NCBI RefSeq assembly: GCF_025336485.1 | Contig: NZ_JAODAB010000001.1 | Coordinates: forward strand, 419,886 to 483,885 | From: Pseudomonas citri | GTDB taxonomy: Bacteria; Pseudomonadota; Gammaproteobacteria; Pseudomonadales; Pseudomonadaceae | Reading direction: 5' to 3' | DNA length: 64,000 nt | Program-made: the position numbers and the translations under genes | Shown here: piece by piece, positions 1 to 7,992 of the stretch | Position numbering within the stretch: the stretch's first letter is position 1 | Layout: every line of letters starts with the position of its first letter | The notes under the pieces: generated by a model | The model's database searches: none | Seen by the model: the letters and a program-made list of their open reading frames with translations, nothing else | What the model was told of the DNA's origin: nothing

Positions 1-2
1 CG

Positions 3-275
3 TTTCTCGACACGACCATGGCCGACTTCGCCGCCCAACGCGTCAAGGCCTTGCCGGATGCCAAGATCCTGAGTGAAAAAAGCCTGGTCCGCAAAGGCAC
101 CGGCCTGGGCTTGCGCCAACTCGACACCCGCGCCACCCAAGGTGGCGGTCCGACCCTCGACACCACCCTGCTGGGCGCCTCCGGCACGCGCATGGCCGTG
201 GTGCAAATCATCTCCCGGGCCAGTGACCAGGGCGGTCATGACGCATTGGTTAAACAGATCGCCAGCGGCCAATGA
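3..275 (+). CDS. C-terminal end of an unidentified protein (cut by window edge)
   Basis: The frame is open from the first bases of the window and ends at a TGA, so only the last 90 residues are present. An in-frame ATG at 18 is internal to the open frame and need not be the start. The visible part has no recognised catalytic motif. It carries a Gly/Thr-rich stretch (TQGGGPTLDTTLLG) followed by a hydrophobic beta-strand-like segment (RMAVVQIISRA). The next gene lies on the other strand, so this is the 3' end of a plus-strand unit. I cannot assign a family. Confidence 0.55.
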   Translation, partial: FLDTTMADFAAQRVKALPDAKILSEKSLVRKGTGLGLRQLDTRATQGGGPTLDTTLLGASGTRMAVVQIISRASDQGGHDALVKQIASGQ

Positions 276-320
276 TCGCGTCGGCCAATGTGGGCTCCCA
301 CAAGGGATTGGACGGGGATC

Positions 321-1037
321 TCAGGGATTGAGCCGCTCCAGCCAAGCCCGCAGATCCTGGACTTCCATGGCGCTGATCTGGTGCCCCACCCCCGGGTAGC
401 CATGGAATTCCGGTTCCAGCGCCAGGGTTTTCAGGAATGAGTCGGCTTCGGTGCCGTCGCGGTAAGGAATGATCGGGTCGATCGTGCCGTGGCCGATGAA
501 CACCGCCAGGGCCCGTCGCGGCTCGGCGGGCGTCAGTTCCGCCCGCAGCACCGGCAGGACCCGCCCGCCCATCGCGGCGATGCCGCCGACGGCTTCGGGG
601 TGCCGCAAGGCCACCTCGTAGCTCATCATTGCCCCCTGGCTGAACCCCACCAGGTACACGCGGCTGGCGTCCGCCTGGTATTTGGCCCGGGCCTTGTCGA
701 TGAAATCCAGCAACATCTGGCCGCTGGCCTTCAGGTCGCTGGTGTCGCCGTCGTAGGCACCCTCGCCTTTCTTGGCGAACCACTGGTAATGCCCTGGCTC
801 CATGACTTTCGGCGCCCGCACCGAGAGGTAATTGTAGTGCCCGGGCAACTCGTCCTTGAGTTCGAACAGATCCGCTTCGTTGCTGCCGGAGCCGTGCAGG
901 AAGATCACCAGCGGCCGATTGCTGGCCTGCTCGTCGGCGTGGGCCAGGTAATTGAGGGGCAGGTCCGTGTGCAACGAGGGTTGGGCCTGCAGGCTGGCGG
1001 ACACCAGCAGCAGACACAGGGCGAACGCTTTGAGCAT
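321..1037 (-). CDS. Exported alpha/beta hydrolase, phospholipase/carboxylesterase type
   Basis: A predicted serine esterase of 238 residues. The first ~18 residues (MLKAFALCLLLVSASLQAQ) form a signal peptide, so it probably acts in the periplasm. The oxyanion-side HGSGS motif is near residues 49-53, the nucleophile elbow GFSQG places Ser133, and Asp187 (GTIDP) and His219 (GVGHQ) complete the triad expected for the carboxylesterase/phospholipase family. I chose ATG 1037 because a GGAGG-type ribosome site lies just upstream and the signal peptide begins there; the open frame extends 10 codons further. It stands alone, convergent with the truncated gene at the window start. The natural substrate is unknown. 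Confidence 0.82.
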   Translation of the reverse strand: MLKAFALCLLLVSASLQAQPSLHTDLPLNYLAHADEQASNRPLVIFLHGSGSNEADLFELKDELPGHYNYLSVRAPKVMEPGHYQWFAKKGEGAYDGDTSDLKASGQMLLDFIDKARAKYQADASRVYLVGFSQGAMMSYEVALRHPEAVGGIAAMGGRVLPVLRAELTPAEPRRALAVFIGHGTIDPIIPYRDGTEADSFLKTLALEPEFHGYPGVGHQISAMEVQDLRAWLERLNP

Positions 1038-1130
1038 CGATCTTCCTCCATCATTCGATAGCCGCACGGCAAACCGTGCGGTGAGGTAGACAGCACTTTC
1101 GCGTCGTTGCTCAATTTCCCACGTTGAATC

Positions 1131-1565
1131 TCAGCAGTCGCACCCAATGACCGTGTTCGCCACGCGCTCCGGCGCACCGGTCAGATGGAAGCCCTCGTCG
1201 AGCCAGCCCATGACCCCGCCGATCATTTCCTTGACCGGATAGCCCAGCGTTGCCAAGCGCACCGCAGCCTTGTTCGCACCGTTGCAATGCGGACCGGCGC
1301 AATACACCACGAACAGGGTGTCTCCGGGATAAGCCGCCAGCCGCTCAGCCGTGAGGGAGCGGGTCGGCAGGTTGACGGCCCCGGGGACATGGCCGCGCCC
1401 ATAAGCCTGCGGCCCACGGACATCCACCAGCACAAAATCCACTTCACCGGCCTGCTGGCTGGCATGCACGTCGGAACAATCCGTTTCGAATGTGAGGCGC
1501 TGGCTGAAATGCTGCAAGGCGATATCGGCGGGTGCGGCAGGTACTTCGCGAACCAGGCTGGGCAT
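1131..1565 (-). CDS. Rhodanese-like sulfurtransferase domain protein
   Basis: A single rhodanese domain of 144 residues. The LVDVRG motif near residue 46 and the loop YCAGPHCNGANKA carry the expected catalytic Cys at about residue 89. Rhodaneses transfer sulfane sulfur from thiosulfate or persulfides to thiol acceptors. There is no signal peptide, so it is probably cytoplasmic. ATG 1565 is preferred over an in-frame ATG at 1595 because a GGAG sequence sits upstream of it. It is divergent from the FtrA-like regulator, with about 100 bp between starts, a pairing that suggests the regulator controls it; that link is inference. Confidence 0.85.
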   Translation of the reverse strand: MPSLVREVPAAPADIALQHFSQRLTFETDCSDVHASQQAGEVDFVLVDVRGPQAYGRGHVPGAVNLPTRSLTAERLAAYPGDTLFVVYCAGPHCNGANKAAVRLATLGYPVKEMIGGVMGWLDEGFHLTGAPERVANTVIGCDC

Positions 1566-1667
1566 GGCTAGGGGCTCCGGTAGGGATGAGGGCATGGGCA
1601 GACTTTATCCGTGGGCGGCTTACCGCTACAGTGGCGCGCACGACACTCTGTGGGAACTTTCCGCCAA

Positions 1668-2627
1668 ATGCAGCCTAACCCCGGCCTGGTGGCCATCCTT
1701 GCCTACGACGGCCTGTGTACCTTCGAATTCGGTGTGGCCGTGGAAATCTTTGGCTTGGAGCGGCCCGAATTCGATTTCCCCTGGTACGAGCACCGCATCG
1801 TCGCGGTCGATGCCGGCCCGATGCGCGCCCTGGGCGGTTTCCAGGTGTTGGCCGATGGCACCCTGGAACTGCTTGAGACGGCCCGGACCATCGTCGTACC
1901 GGGCTGGCGCGACCGTAGCGTGCCGCCGCCCGAAGCCTTGCTCGAGGCATTGCGCAGGGCCCACGCCCGAGGCGCACGGCTGTTGTCGATCTGTTCCGGG
2001 GCGTTCGTACTGGCGGCCACCGGACTGCTCGATGGCCTCGGCGCGACCACGCACTGGCGCTACACCGAGGAACTGGCCGAAAGCTTTCCCGCCATCCTGG
2101 TGGACCCCCACGTGCTGTACGTCGATTCCGGCCAGGTCATCACCTCGGCCGGCAGCGCCGCCGGCATCGATGCCTGCCTGCACCTGGTGGCCCGGGACTT
2201 CGGCGCCCAGGTGGCCAACGCCGTGGCGCGGCGCCTGGTGATGTCGCCGCAGCGCACCGGAGGCCAGGCGCAGTTCATTCCCTCGCCGGTCAGCCGCACG
2301 CCACGCGGCGACCTGTCGAGCGTCATGCAATGGGCCCGCGAACGGCTTCACGAACCTCTCGGCGTGCGCCAGTTGGCCAGCCAGGCGGCCATGAGCGAAC
2401 GCACCTTCCTGCGCCATTTCACCCAGGCCTGCGGGGTCTCGCCCAAGGCCTGGCTGCAGCATGAACGCCTGGCCAGGGCCCGCGAATTGCTGGAAAGCAG
2501 CGACGACAATACCGACAACATTGCCTTGCTGTGTGGCTACCGCTCGGTGGAGAGTTTTCGCGTGGCGTTTCGCAGCGTGGTGGGGGTGGCGCCGTCGGTG
2601 TATCGGGAGCGGTTCGGGCGCGGGTAA
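1668..2627 (+). CDS. ftrA: GlxA/FtrA-type AraC-family regulator with DJ-1/PfpI domain
   Basis: A 319-residue regulator. Residues ~5-175 form a DJ-1/PfpI (class I amidotransferase-like) sensor domain with the SICSGAF elbow carrying Cys109. Residues ~215-315 form a two-helix AraC DNA-binding domain (QLASQAAMSERTFLRHF and a second HTH ending SVYRERF). The GlxA/FtrA subfamily usually controls an adjacent gene, here the divergent rhodanese. The start MQPNPG at 1668 aligns with the beginning of the sensor domain; the frame is open upstream to 1611. The ligand is unknown. The symbol is given by family resemblance only. Confidence 0.82.
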   Translation: MQPNPGLVAILAYDGLCTFEFGVAVEIFGLERPEFDFPWYEHRIVAVDAGPMRALGGFQVLADGTLELLETARTIVVPGWRDRSVPPPEALLEALRRAHARGARLLSICSGAFVLAATGLLDGLGATTHWRYTEELAESFPAILVDPHVLYVDSGQVITSAGSAAGIDACLHLVARDFGAQVANAVARRLVMSPQRTGGQAQFIPSPVSRTPRGDLSSVMQWARERLHEPLGVRQLASQAAMSERTFLRHFTQACGVSPKAWLQHERLARARELLESSDDNTDNIALLCGYRSVESFRVAFRSVVGVAPSVYRERFGRG

Positions 2628-2653
2628 GTAGCCGATATCACTGTCGAGCGCTG

Positions 2654-2685
2654 TTGTGGCGAGGGGCTTCATCCCCTCGCCACAA
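2654..2685. terminator. Strong hairpin between convergent ftrA and cobF
   Basis: A perfect 13-bp inverted repeat (TTGTGGCGAGGGG / CCCCTCGCCACAA) with a 6-nt loop lies between two convergent genes. It lacks a clear U-tract, so it is either a bidirectional terminator or a REP-related hairpin. Similar GTGGCGAGG hairpins occur at 27611-27642 and 38352-38375. Confidence 0.6.
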
Positions 2686-2707
2686 ATCGGTACGTATGCA
2701 CAGATTT

Positions 2708-3469
2708 TTATCGAGGCTTGCGTAACAAATAAGTATCCATGATCCAACCATTGGCCTTTCGCGCGGCCTTGCGGGTGCGCTCGATGTCATCGGCGACATC
2801 CGCCAGCCGGCCCTCGATCAGGATTTCATCCGGCGTGCCCACATAGGCGCCCCAGTAGATCCGGGTATCCGGATCGCCAACCTGACGATACGCATCCTCG
2901 GCGTCGAGCATCACCACCACACTGTCCGCATCCCCCACCTGCCCCGCCGCCAGACGGCGCCCCGTGGTGATTTCCAGCGAACCACCGATGCTGTTCAACG
3001 GCACTTTGTGGCGCGCCGCCAGGGCCTGGACGCTGGTGATGCCGGGGATGACCTCGAACTCGAAGGGCGCGCAACGGCCCGCTTCGAGAATGGCCTGGAG
3101 GATGCGCACGGTGCTGTCGTACAACGCCGGATCGCCCCACACCAGAAAACCGCCACACTGGCCGTCGGATAATTGCTCATTGATCAACCGTTCGAAGGTG
3201 GCCTGCTTCGCCAGGTTCAGGTCCTCGACCGTGGCCGCATAGGCCTGATCGCCGCGCTGGCGCTCAGGGCTGTCGGCTTCGACGAAACGGTACGTGCGAT
3301 CAACGATGTAGCGTTGGCAGATTTCGCGGCGCAGGTCCAACAGCTTGTGCTTGGCCGGTCCCTTGTCCATGAGAAAGAACACATCCACCCGGTTCAGCGC
3401 CTTGACCGCCTGCAGGGTCAGGTAGTCCGGATCGCCGGCACCGATGCCGATGACGAGTAGCGTTTTCAT
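2708..3469 (-). CDS. cobF: Precorrin-6A synthase (deacetylating)
   Basis: A SAM-dependent methyltransferase of the aerobic cobalamin pathway: it methylates precorrin-5 at C-1 with loss of the acetyl group. The 253-residue protein starts MKTLLVIGIGAGDPDYLT, the glycine-rich SAM-binding start of the tetrapyrrole methylase fold. FLVWGDPALYDST and EVIPGITSVQALAARH are further family motifs. The start at 3469 follows the neighbouring phosphatase gene by 5 bp, so the two are cotranscribed. The frame stays open far upstream in this GC-rich DNA, but that extension only overlaps the phosphatase in another frame. No other cob genes are nearby. Confidence 0.93.
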   Translation of the reverse strand: MKTLLVIGIGAGDPDYLTLQAVKALNRVDVFFLMDKGPAKHKLLDLRREICQRYIVDRTYRFVEADSPERQRGDQAYAATVEDLNLAKQATFERLINEQLSDGQCGGFLVWGDPALYDSTVRILQAILEAGRCAPFEFEVIPGITSVQALAARHKVPLNSIGGSLEITTGRRLAAGQVGDADSVVVMLDAEDAYRQVGDPDTRIYWGAYVGTPDEILIEGRLADVADDIERTRKAARKANGWIMDTYLLRKPR

Positions 3470-3474
3470 GCCGG

Positions 3475-4056
3475 TCACTCCTGCCCCAATGCCTGGGTGC
3501 GCAATCGCCATACCCCGTTGAAACGCAGCTCGACGGCGGACAGCGGCTCGATGTCGAGGCGGTTGAATGTCGCCGCCGGGCAGTCCAGGACATTCACCAG
3601 GGCCGCGCGGATCACAAAGGGATGCGTGACCGCCAGCCAATGGCCGGGCTGCTCTTGCAGGCTTGCCAGCCAAGCGCCGATACGGCGACACAACCCGGCC
3701 ACGGACTCGCCGCCATGAGGGGCCGCGTCGGGGTCGTCGAGCCAGGCTTGCACGGCTTGCGGTTCGGCCTTGAGCACCTCGTCGAGGGACAACCCGCGCC
3801 AGCGTCCGAAATCGCAATCGGCCAGGGCCTGGATCACCTCGGGGTGGGCACCGAACAGCGCGGCAGTCTGGCGAGTACGCAACTCCGGCCCGCAGAGCAA
3901 CTGCCGGACGTTGCGGTAGCGATGCCTGACCTGCGGGCCGACGTCCGGGCGCTGCGCCAGCCAGTTGGCGTCCACGGGCTCCTCCAGCCCGAAGCACACC
4001 CGTTTCTGGGCAACGGTGCGGGCGTGACAGATCAAGGTTAAACGGGTGGCTTGCAC
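3475..4056 (-). CDS. Histidine phosphatase family protein, cobF partner
   Basis: A 193-residue member of the phosphoglycerate-mutase-like branch 2-step histidine phosphatases. The usual N-terminal RHG motif reads CHA here (LTLICHART), keeping the phospho-accepting His11 but not the Arg. Later motifs GPELRTRQTAALFG, CDFGRWRG (the DFG.W.G core) and VTHPFVIRA (second His) are intact. Because it directly precedes cobF, a role resembling CobC (alpha-ribazole phosphate phosphatase) is possible, but the altered RHG motif makes this uncertain. It is the first gene of a two-gene operon transcribed away from the RpiR regulator. Confidence 0.75.
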   Translation of the reverse strand: MQATRLTLICHARTVAQKRVCFGLEEPVDANWLAQRPDVGPQVRHRYRNVRQLLCGPELRTRQTAALFGAHPEVIQALADCDFGRWRGLSLDEVLKAEPQAVQAWLDDPDAAPHGGESVAGLCRRIGAWLASLQEQPGHWLAVTHPFVIRAALVNVLDCPAATFNRLDIEPLSAVELRFNGVWRLRTQALGQE

Positions 4057-4278
4057 GTAGGACTCCCATGGGGATTGAACGGTTTCGCCAGGGCGATATT
4101 CATGGCTTTACCTGTACAGCACCTTATATGAGATCAAATAACTGATACAAAAAGACGTTATGTCTGACACCGTCGCGCGCTATCGACTGACCTACCCATC
4201 TGACATCCGCAAAGCCAAGTCCTACAGGGGTTTCGCACCATTTTCGAGCATTCTAAACGGAGGAAAAAATCGCTGGAC

Positions 4279-4296
4279 ATGTAGCGCACGCTACAT
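4279..4296. promoter_or_regulatory. 18-bp palindrome, candidate RpiR-family operator
   Basis: ATGTAGCG-CA-CGCTACAT is a perfect dyad in the region between the histidine phosphatase and the RpiR-type regulator gene, 60 bp before the regulator start. RpiR-family operators known elsewhere (HexR) begin with TGTA and end with TACA, as this one does. I infer autoregulation and control of the downstream cluster. The rest of the 4057-4355 intergenic space shows no gene. Confidence 0.5.
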
Positions 4297-4355
4297 AAAT
4301 ACTCCTTTCAGAGGTTATGAAAGAAATCAAACACTCATCCAGGCAAGGAGCATGG

Positions 4356-5210
4356 ATGCCACCCCTCAGAGACCTGATCACCGATCCCGGCCTGGACTTG
4401 ACGCCATCGGAACGCAAGGTCGTTCGCGCCCTGCTCGACCACTATCCCCGCAACGGCCTGGGCCCGATGTCGCGCCTGGCGGACCATGCTGGTGTCAGCG
4501 ACCCGACCATCGTACGGCTGGTGAAAAAACTGGGCTTTGGCGGCTACGCCGAATTCCAGGAAGCATTGCTCAGTGACATGGACCATCGCCTGAGTTCGCC
4601 CCGCACCCTGCTGAAACCGCGGGCAAAACTGCCGCAGGGCGACACCTGGAGCCAGTACCTGGCCGCCAGCCAACGGAACCTCATCGACACCCAGGCCCTG
4701 ACCCAACCCGAAGACGTACGCGTTCTCGTGCAATGGCTGCTCGACAGTCGCCACCAGGTCCATTGCTTTGGCGGGCGTTTCAGCAACTTCCTGGCCCAGT
4801 ACCTGCTCAACCATCTGCGCCTGTTGCGCGCCGGCTGCTTTGTCCTGGAAGACAATGCCCAATTGCCCGACCGGCTGTTCGATGTGCAGCGCCAGGACGT
4901 GGTGCTGATCTTCGACTATCGGCGCTACCAGGCCCAGGCCTTGCGCGTGGCCAGCGCAGCCAAGGCGCGTCACGCCCGGGTGGTGCTGTTCAGCGACGTC
5001 TACGCCTCGCCACTGCGTGAGCTGGCCGACCTGATCATCAGCGCCCCGGTGGAGTCGACGTCGGCCTTCGACAGCCTGGTCCCGGCATTGGCCCAGGTCG
5101 AAGCGCTGATCGCTTGCCTGGCACCGCAATGCCCTGAGCTGGCCGAACGCCTGGAAGGCATCGACACCCTGCGTACGGAATTCAACACGCACCTGCTGGA
5201 GGAAAAATAA
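4356..5210 (+). CDS. MurR/RpiR-family transcriptional regulator
   Basis: A 284-residue regulator. Residues ~1-75 form the RpiR winged HTH (LTPSERKVVRALLDHY ... GVSDPTIVRLVKKLGFGGYAEF) and residues ~110-240 a SIS domain, which normally binds a phosphosugar, although RpiR proteins also control amine and amino-acid catabolism. ATG 4356 is chosen because AAGGAG lies 5 nt upstream; an earlier ATG at 4317 is in frame but has a weaker site. The isochorismatase gene begins 2 bp after its stop, so the regulator is the first gene of the cluster it probably controls. Confidence 0.88.
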   Translation: MPPLRDLITDPGLDLTPSERKVVRALLDHYPRNGLGPMSRLADHAGVSDPTIVRLVKKLGFGGYAEFQEALLSDMDHRLSSPRTLLKPRAKLPQGDTWSQYLAASQRNLIDTQALTQPEDVRVLVQWLLDSRHQVHCFGGRFSNFLAQYLLNHLRLLRAGCFVLEDNAQLPDRLFDVQRQDVVLIFDYRRYQAQALRVASAAKARHARVVLFSDVYASPLRELADLIISAPVESTSAFDSLVPALAQVEALIACLAPQCPELAERLEGIDTLRTEFNTHLLEEK

Positions 5211-5212
5211 GG

Positions 5213-5857
5213 ATGTTCTCGCTCCCCCACCACTCGCCCCGGGACTTGCCGTTTACCCATGACCACACGGCCTTGTTGCTGGTGGACATGCAACGTGCCT
5301 GGCTGGAGGCCCGGTTCGATGCCCACCTGGGCACTGCCGAGGCCGGATACTTCATGCGTCGCGCCCACCAGCAGGTCATTCCCAACCAGCAACGTTTGCT
5401 CAATGCGATGCGTGCGACACGGCACAACGTGTTGCATACCCACATCGAGAGCCTCACCGCCGATGGCCGCGACCGTTCCCTGGACCACAAACTGTCGAAC
5501 ATGCATTTGCCCAAGGGCAGCCCCGAGGCGCAGATCATCGCCGAGCTGACGCCGCTGGAAAACGAAATCGTGCTGCCCAAGACGTCCTCGGGGGTCTTCA
5601 ACTCCACCAATATCGACTACGTGTTGCGCAACCTGCAGACCCGTCACCTGATCGTCGCCGGCATCGTCACCGACCAATGCGTCGACATGGCCGTGCGCGA
5701 TGCCGCCGACCGCGGCTACCTGGTCACGCTCGTCGAAGACGCCTGCGCCACTTACACCGAACAACGTCACCTGGCCTGCCTGAATGCGATCAAGGGCTAC
5801 TGCTGGATCACCGACACCGAGACCGTCCTCGGTCGTTTGCTGGAGATGCAGCCGTGA
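5213..5857 (+). CDS. Isochorismatase-fold cysteine hydrolase
   Basis: A 214-residue cysteine hydrolase. The catalytic triad is visible: Asp25 (LLLVDMQ), Lys123 (LPKTSSGVFNSTN) and Cys156 (GIVTDQCVDMAVRDAADRGY). This fold covers amidases such as nicotinamidase, N-carbamoylsarcosine amidase and ureidoacrylate hydrolase, so an amide or carbamoyl bond is the likely target. Its stop overlaps the GTG start of the next gene (GTGA), showing tight translational coupling. Within the operon it could release ammonia or an acyl group from a modified amine; the substrate cannot be read from sequence. Confidence 0.87.
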   Translation: MFSLPHHSPRDLPFTHDHTALLLVDMQRAWLEARFDAHLGTAEAGYFMRRAHQQVIPNQQRLLNAMRATRHNVLHTHIESLTADGRDRSLDHKLSNMHLPKGSPEAQIIAELTPLENEIVLPKTSSGVFNSTNIDYVLRNLQTRHLIVAGIVTDQCVDMAVRDAADRGYLVTLVEDACATYTEQRHLACLNAIKGYCWITDTETVLGRLLEMQP

Positions 5858-7206
5858 GCCGTCCTGATACCACAACCCCCGTGGCACCACTGCCGCTGAC
5901 CACCCTGGTCTGCACCGACCTGATTGGCGTGACCCGCGGCCGCTCGTTTCCCAGCGATGAACTGTCCCATTACGTCAGTGCCGGTTGTGGCTGGGTGCCG
6001 GCCAACAGCGCGCTGACGCCTCAGGACAGCATTGCGGCATCCAACCCTTGGGGCGCCTATGGCGACTTGCGGCTGGTGCCGGACCTGTCCAGCCGGGTCA
6101 CCCTCGACAATGGTCCCGATCCCCAGGCGCCCGCGCTGGATTACATCCACTGTGACATCCGGGAAACCGACGGCCGCCCGTGGAGCGCTTGCCCGCGCAC
6201 GCTGCTGCACGACGAACTGGAGCGTTATCGCGCCGAACTGGGCTTGCAGGTGTTCGCCGCGTTCGAACATGAATTGACCCTCACCGCCACCACCGTCCAA
6301 CCCGATCGGCTGGCCTTCAGCCTCCAGGCCCAGCGTCGGCAGGCCGGGTTCGCCGGATGGTTGCTCGGCGCCCTGCGGGCCGGCGGCGTCGAACCGGAAA
6401 TGTTCTTGCCCGAATACGGCCAGCACCAATATGAAATCACCTGCCGTCCGAGCCTCGGCGTGGCGGCCGCCGACCGCGCGGTGAACGTGCGGGAAATCAC
6501 CCGCGAGATTGCCCGACAAATGGGCCTGAATGCCAGCTTCGCGCCCAAGACGGCGGAAAACGCCGTGTGCAACGGTGTGCACCTGCACCTGAGCCTGCAA
6601 GACCTCGAGGGCGCGCCCGTGCTCCACGACAGCGACGATGCCAACGGTTTGTCCAGCCTCGGCCAACACTGGGCTGCCGGTGTGCTGCATTATCTACCGG
6701 CGCTGTGCGCGCTGAGCGCGCCGACGCCGGTGTCCTACGAGCGCCTGCAACCCCATCACTGGAGCGCCTCCTATGCGTGCCTGGGACACCGCAACCGCGA
6801 AGCGGCGTTGCGCGTCTGCCCCACCGTGAGTCTGAGCGGCAAGCCGATAGCGGCCCAGTACAACCTGGAGTTTCGCGCCATGGACGCCACCGCCTCGCCA
6901 CACCTGGCGATGGCCGCACTGCTGATCGCCGGACGACTGGGCATCGAGCAACGAATGACGCTGAACGCGGTCACTCGTGAAGTACCCGATGAGTTGGACG
7001 AGGCGCAACGCCAGGCCCGCGGCATCATTGCCTTGCCGACCACGCTGGCCCAGGCCCTGGATTGCCTGCGCCAAAGCGGGGCCTTGCTGGAAGCCCTGCC
7101 CGGCCCACTGGTCAACACCTACTTTGCCTTGAAGGCCCAGGAGCTGGCCTTGACCGAGGCACTGTCACCTGCCGAGCGTTGCGAGCACTATGCGCGAATT
7201 TATTGA
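5854..7206 (+). CDS. Glutamine synthetase family ligase (gamma-glutamyl-amine type)
   Basis: A 450-residue GlnA-fold ligase. Family marks include FAAFEHELTL (metal-binding glutamates), a NGVHLHLSL strand, and LEFRAMDATASPHLAMAALL near the C-terminus. It lacks a Tyr-adenylylation context and diverges from housekeeping GlnA, fitting the PuuA/GlnA3-like group that glutamylates amines or amino acids with ATP. GTG 5854 is chosen because it overlaps the previous stop (GTGA); the frame is open further upstream only as a shadow. It overlaps the next gene by 17 bp. The amine substrate is unknown. Confidence 0.85.
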   Translation: MSRPDTTTPVAPLPLTTLVCTDLIGVTRGRSFPSDELSHYVSAGCGWVPANSALTPQDSIAASNPWGAYGDLRLVPDLSSRVTLDNGPDPQAPALDYIHCDIRETDGRPWSACPRTLLHDELERYRAELGLQVFAAFEHELTLTATTVQPDRLAFSLQAQRRQAGFAGWLLGALRAGGVEPEMFLPEYGQHQYEITCRPSLGVAAADRAVNVREITREIARQMGLNASFAPKTAENAVCNGVHLHLSLQDLEGAPVLHDSDDANGLSSLGQHWAAGVLHYLPALCALSAPTPVSYERLQPHHWSASYACLGHRNREAALRVCPTVSLSGKPIAAQYNLEFRAMDATASPHLAMAALLIAGRLGIEQRMTLNAVTREVPDELDEAQRQARGIIALPTTLAQALDCLRQSGALLEALPGPLVNTYFALKAQELALTEALSPAERCEHYARIY

Positions 7207-7942
7207 ATGTGCTGAAACAGGGCTCTACACCGAACCGGCTTACCGGTTGGTCCGGGAAGATTCCGAACACCCGCTGATACTGGTCTGCGAACACGCCAGC
7301 CGCCGTATTCCCAGTGCGCTGAACGACCTGGGCCTGGACGAGACCGCCGCGCAGGAACACATCGCCTGGGACATCGGCGCCCACGTCCTGGCCGAACGCC
7401 TGTCCGAGACCTTGGGCGCGACGTTGCTGTCGGCCAATTATTCGCGGCTGCTGATCGATCTCAACCGCCCGCTCCACGTGCCGGACAGCATCCCGGCCCA
7501 GAGCGAGATCTACCAAGTGCCGGGCAACCACGATCTGGATGAGGCCACGCGCGCGTACCGCCAGCAATGCCTGTTTCATCCCTTCCATGATCGACTGCAG
7601 GCACTGATCGACCAGCGCCTGGCAGCCGATCGACCGGTGCGCGTGGTGGGCATCCACAGTTTCACCCCGGTGTTCTACGGCCAGCCACGCGCTCTGGAGG
7701 CTGGCGTGCTGTTCGGCGAGGCCAAGGATTATGCGCAGCGCATCGTCGATGGGCTGAGCCGGCATTCGCTGCGGGTGGCGGGCAACCAACCCTACAAGAT
7801 CAACCCACTGACGGACATGACCGTCCCGGTGCACGGCGATGCACGGGGCCTGGATTCGGTGTTGATCGAAGTACGTAACGACCAGCTGCGCACTCCCGAA
7901 GCGGCACGAACCTGGAGCGCCTACCTGGCACCGTTGCTGTAG
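7190..7942 (+). CDS. N-formylglutamate amidohydrolase family protein
   Basis: A 250-residue member of the family that includes HutG-type N-formylglutamate deformylase. Visible motifs are ILVCEHASRRIPS (metal-binding Glu-His), SRLLIDLNRP, VGIHSFTPVF and YKINPLTDMT. The canonical enzyme cleaves N-formylglutamate to formate and glutamate at the end of histidine degradation, but no hut genes are here. Placed after a glutamine-synthetase-like ligase, it may hydrolyse a glutamyl or N-acyl amino acid intermediate. It starts inside the 3' end of the ligase gene, so the two are translationally linked. Confidence 0.85.
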   Translation: MREFIECAETGLYTEPAYRLVREDSEHPLILVCEHASRRIPSALNDLGLDETAAQEHIAWDIGAHVLAERLSETLGATLLSANYSRLLIDLNRPLHVPDSIPAQSEIYQVPGNHDLDEATRAYRQQCLFHPFHDRLQALIDQRLAADRPVRVVGIHSFTPVFYGQPRALEAGVLFGEAKDYAQRIVDGLSRHSLRVAGNQPYKINPLTDMTVPVHGDARGLDSVLIEVRNDQLRTPEAARTWSAYLAPLL

Positions 7943-7992
7943 AGCGGCAGCGACGAACAACAACTACAAACAGCTGAAAAGGAAAACGGCTC

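Noticed and set aside
3476..4069. Open frame continuing upstream of cobF, which would give a 453-residue protein
   Set aside because: It overlaps the well-supported histidine phosphatase in another frame, and the cobF family begins at MKTLLVIGIGAGDPD. High GC content keeps non-coding frames open.
7190..7942. HutG of the histidine utilisation pathway
   Set aside because: No hutU, hutH, hutI or hutC is nearby and the gene is embedded in a glutamine-synthetase-like operon.
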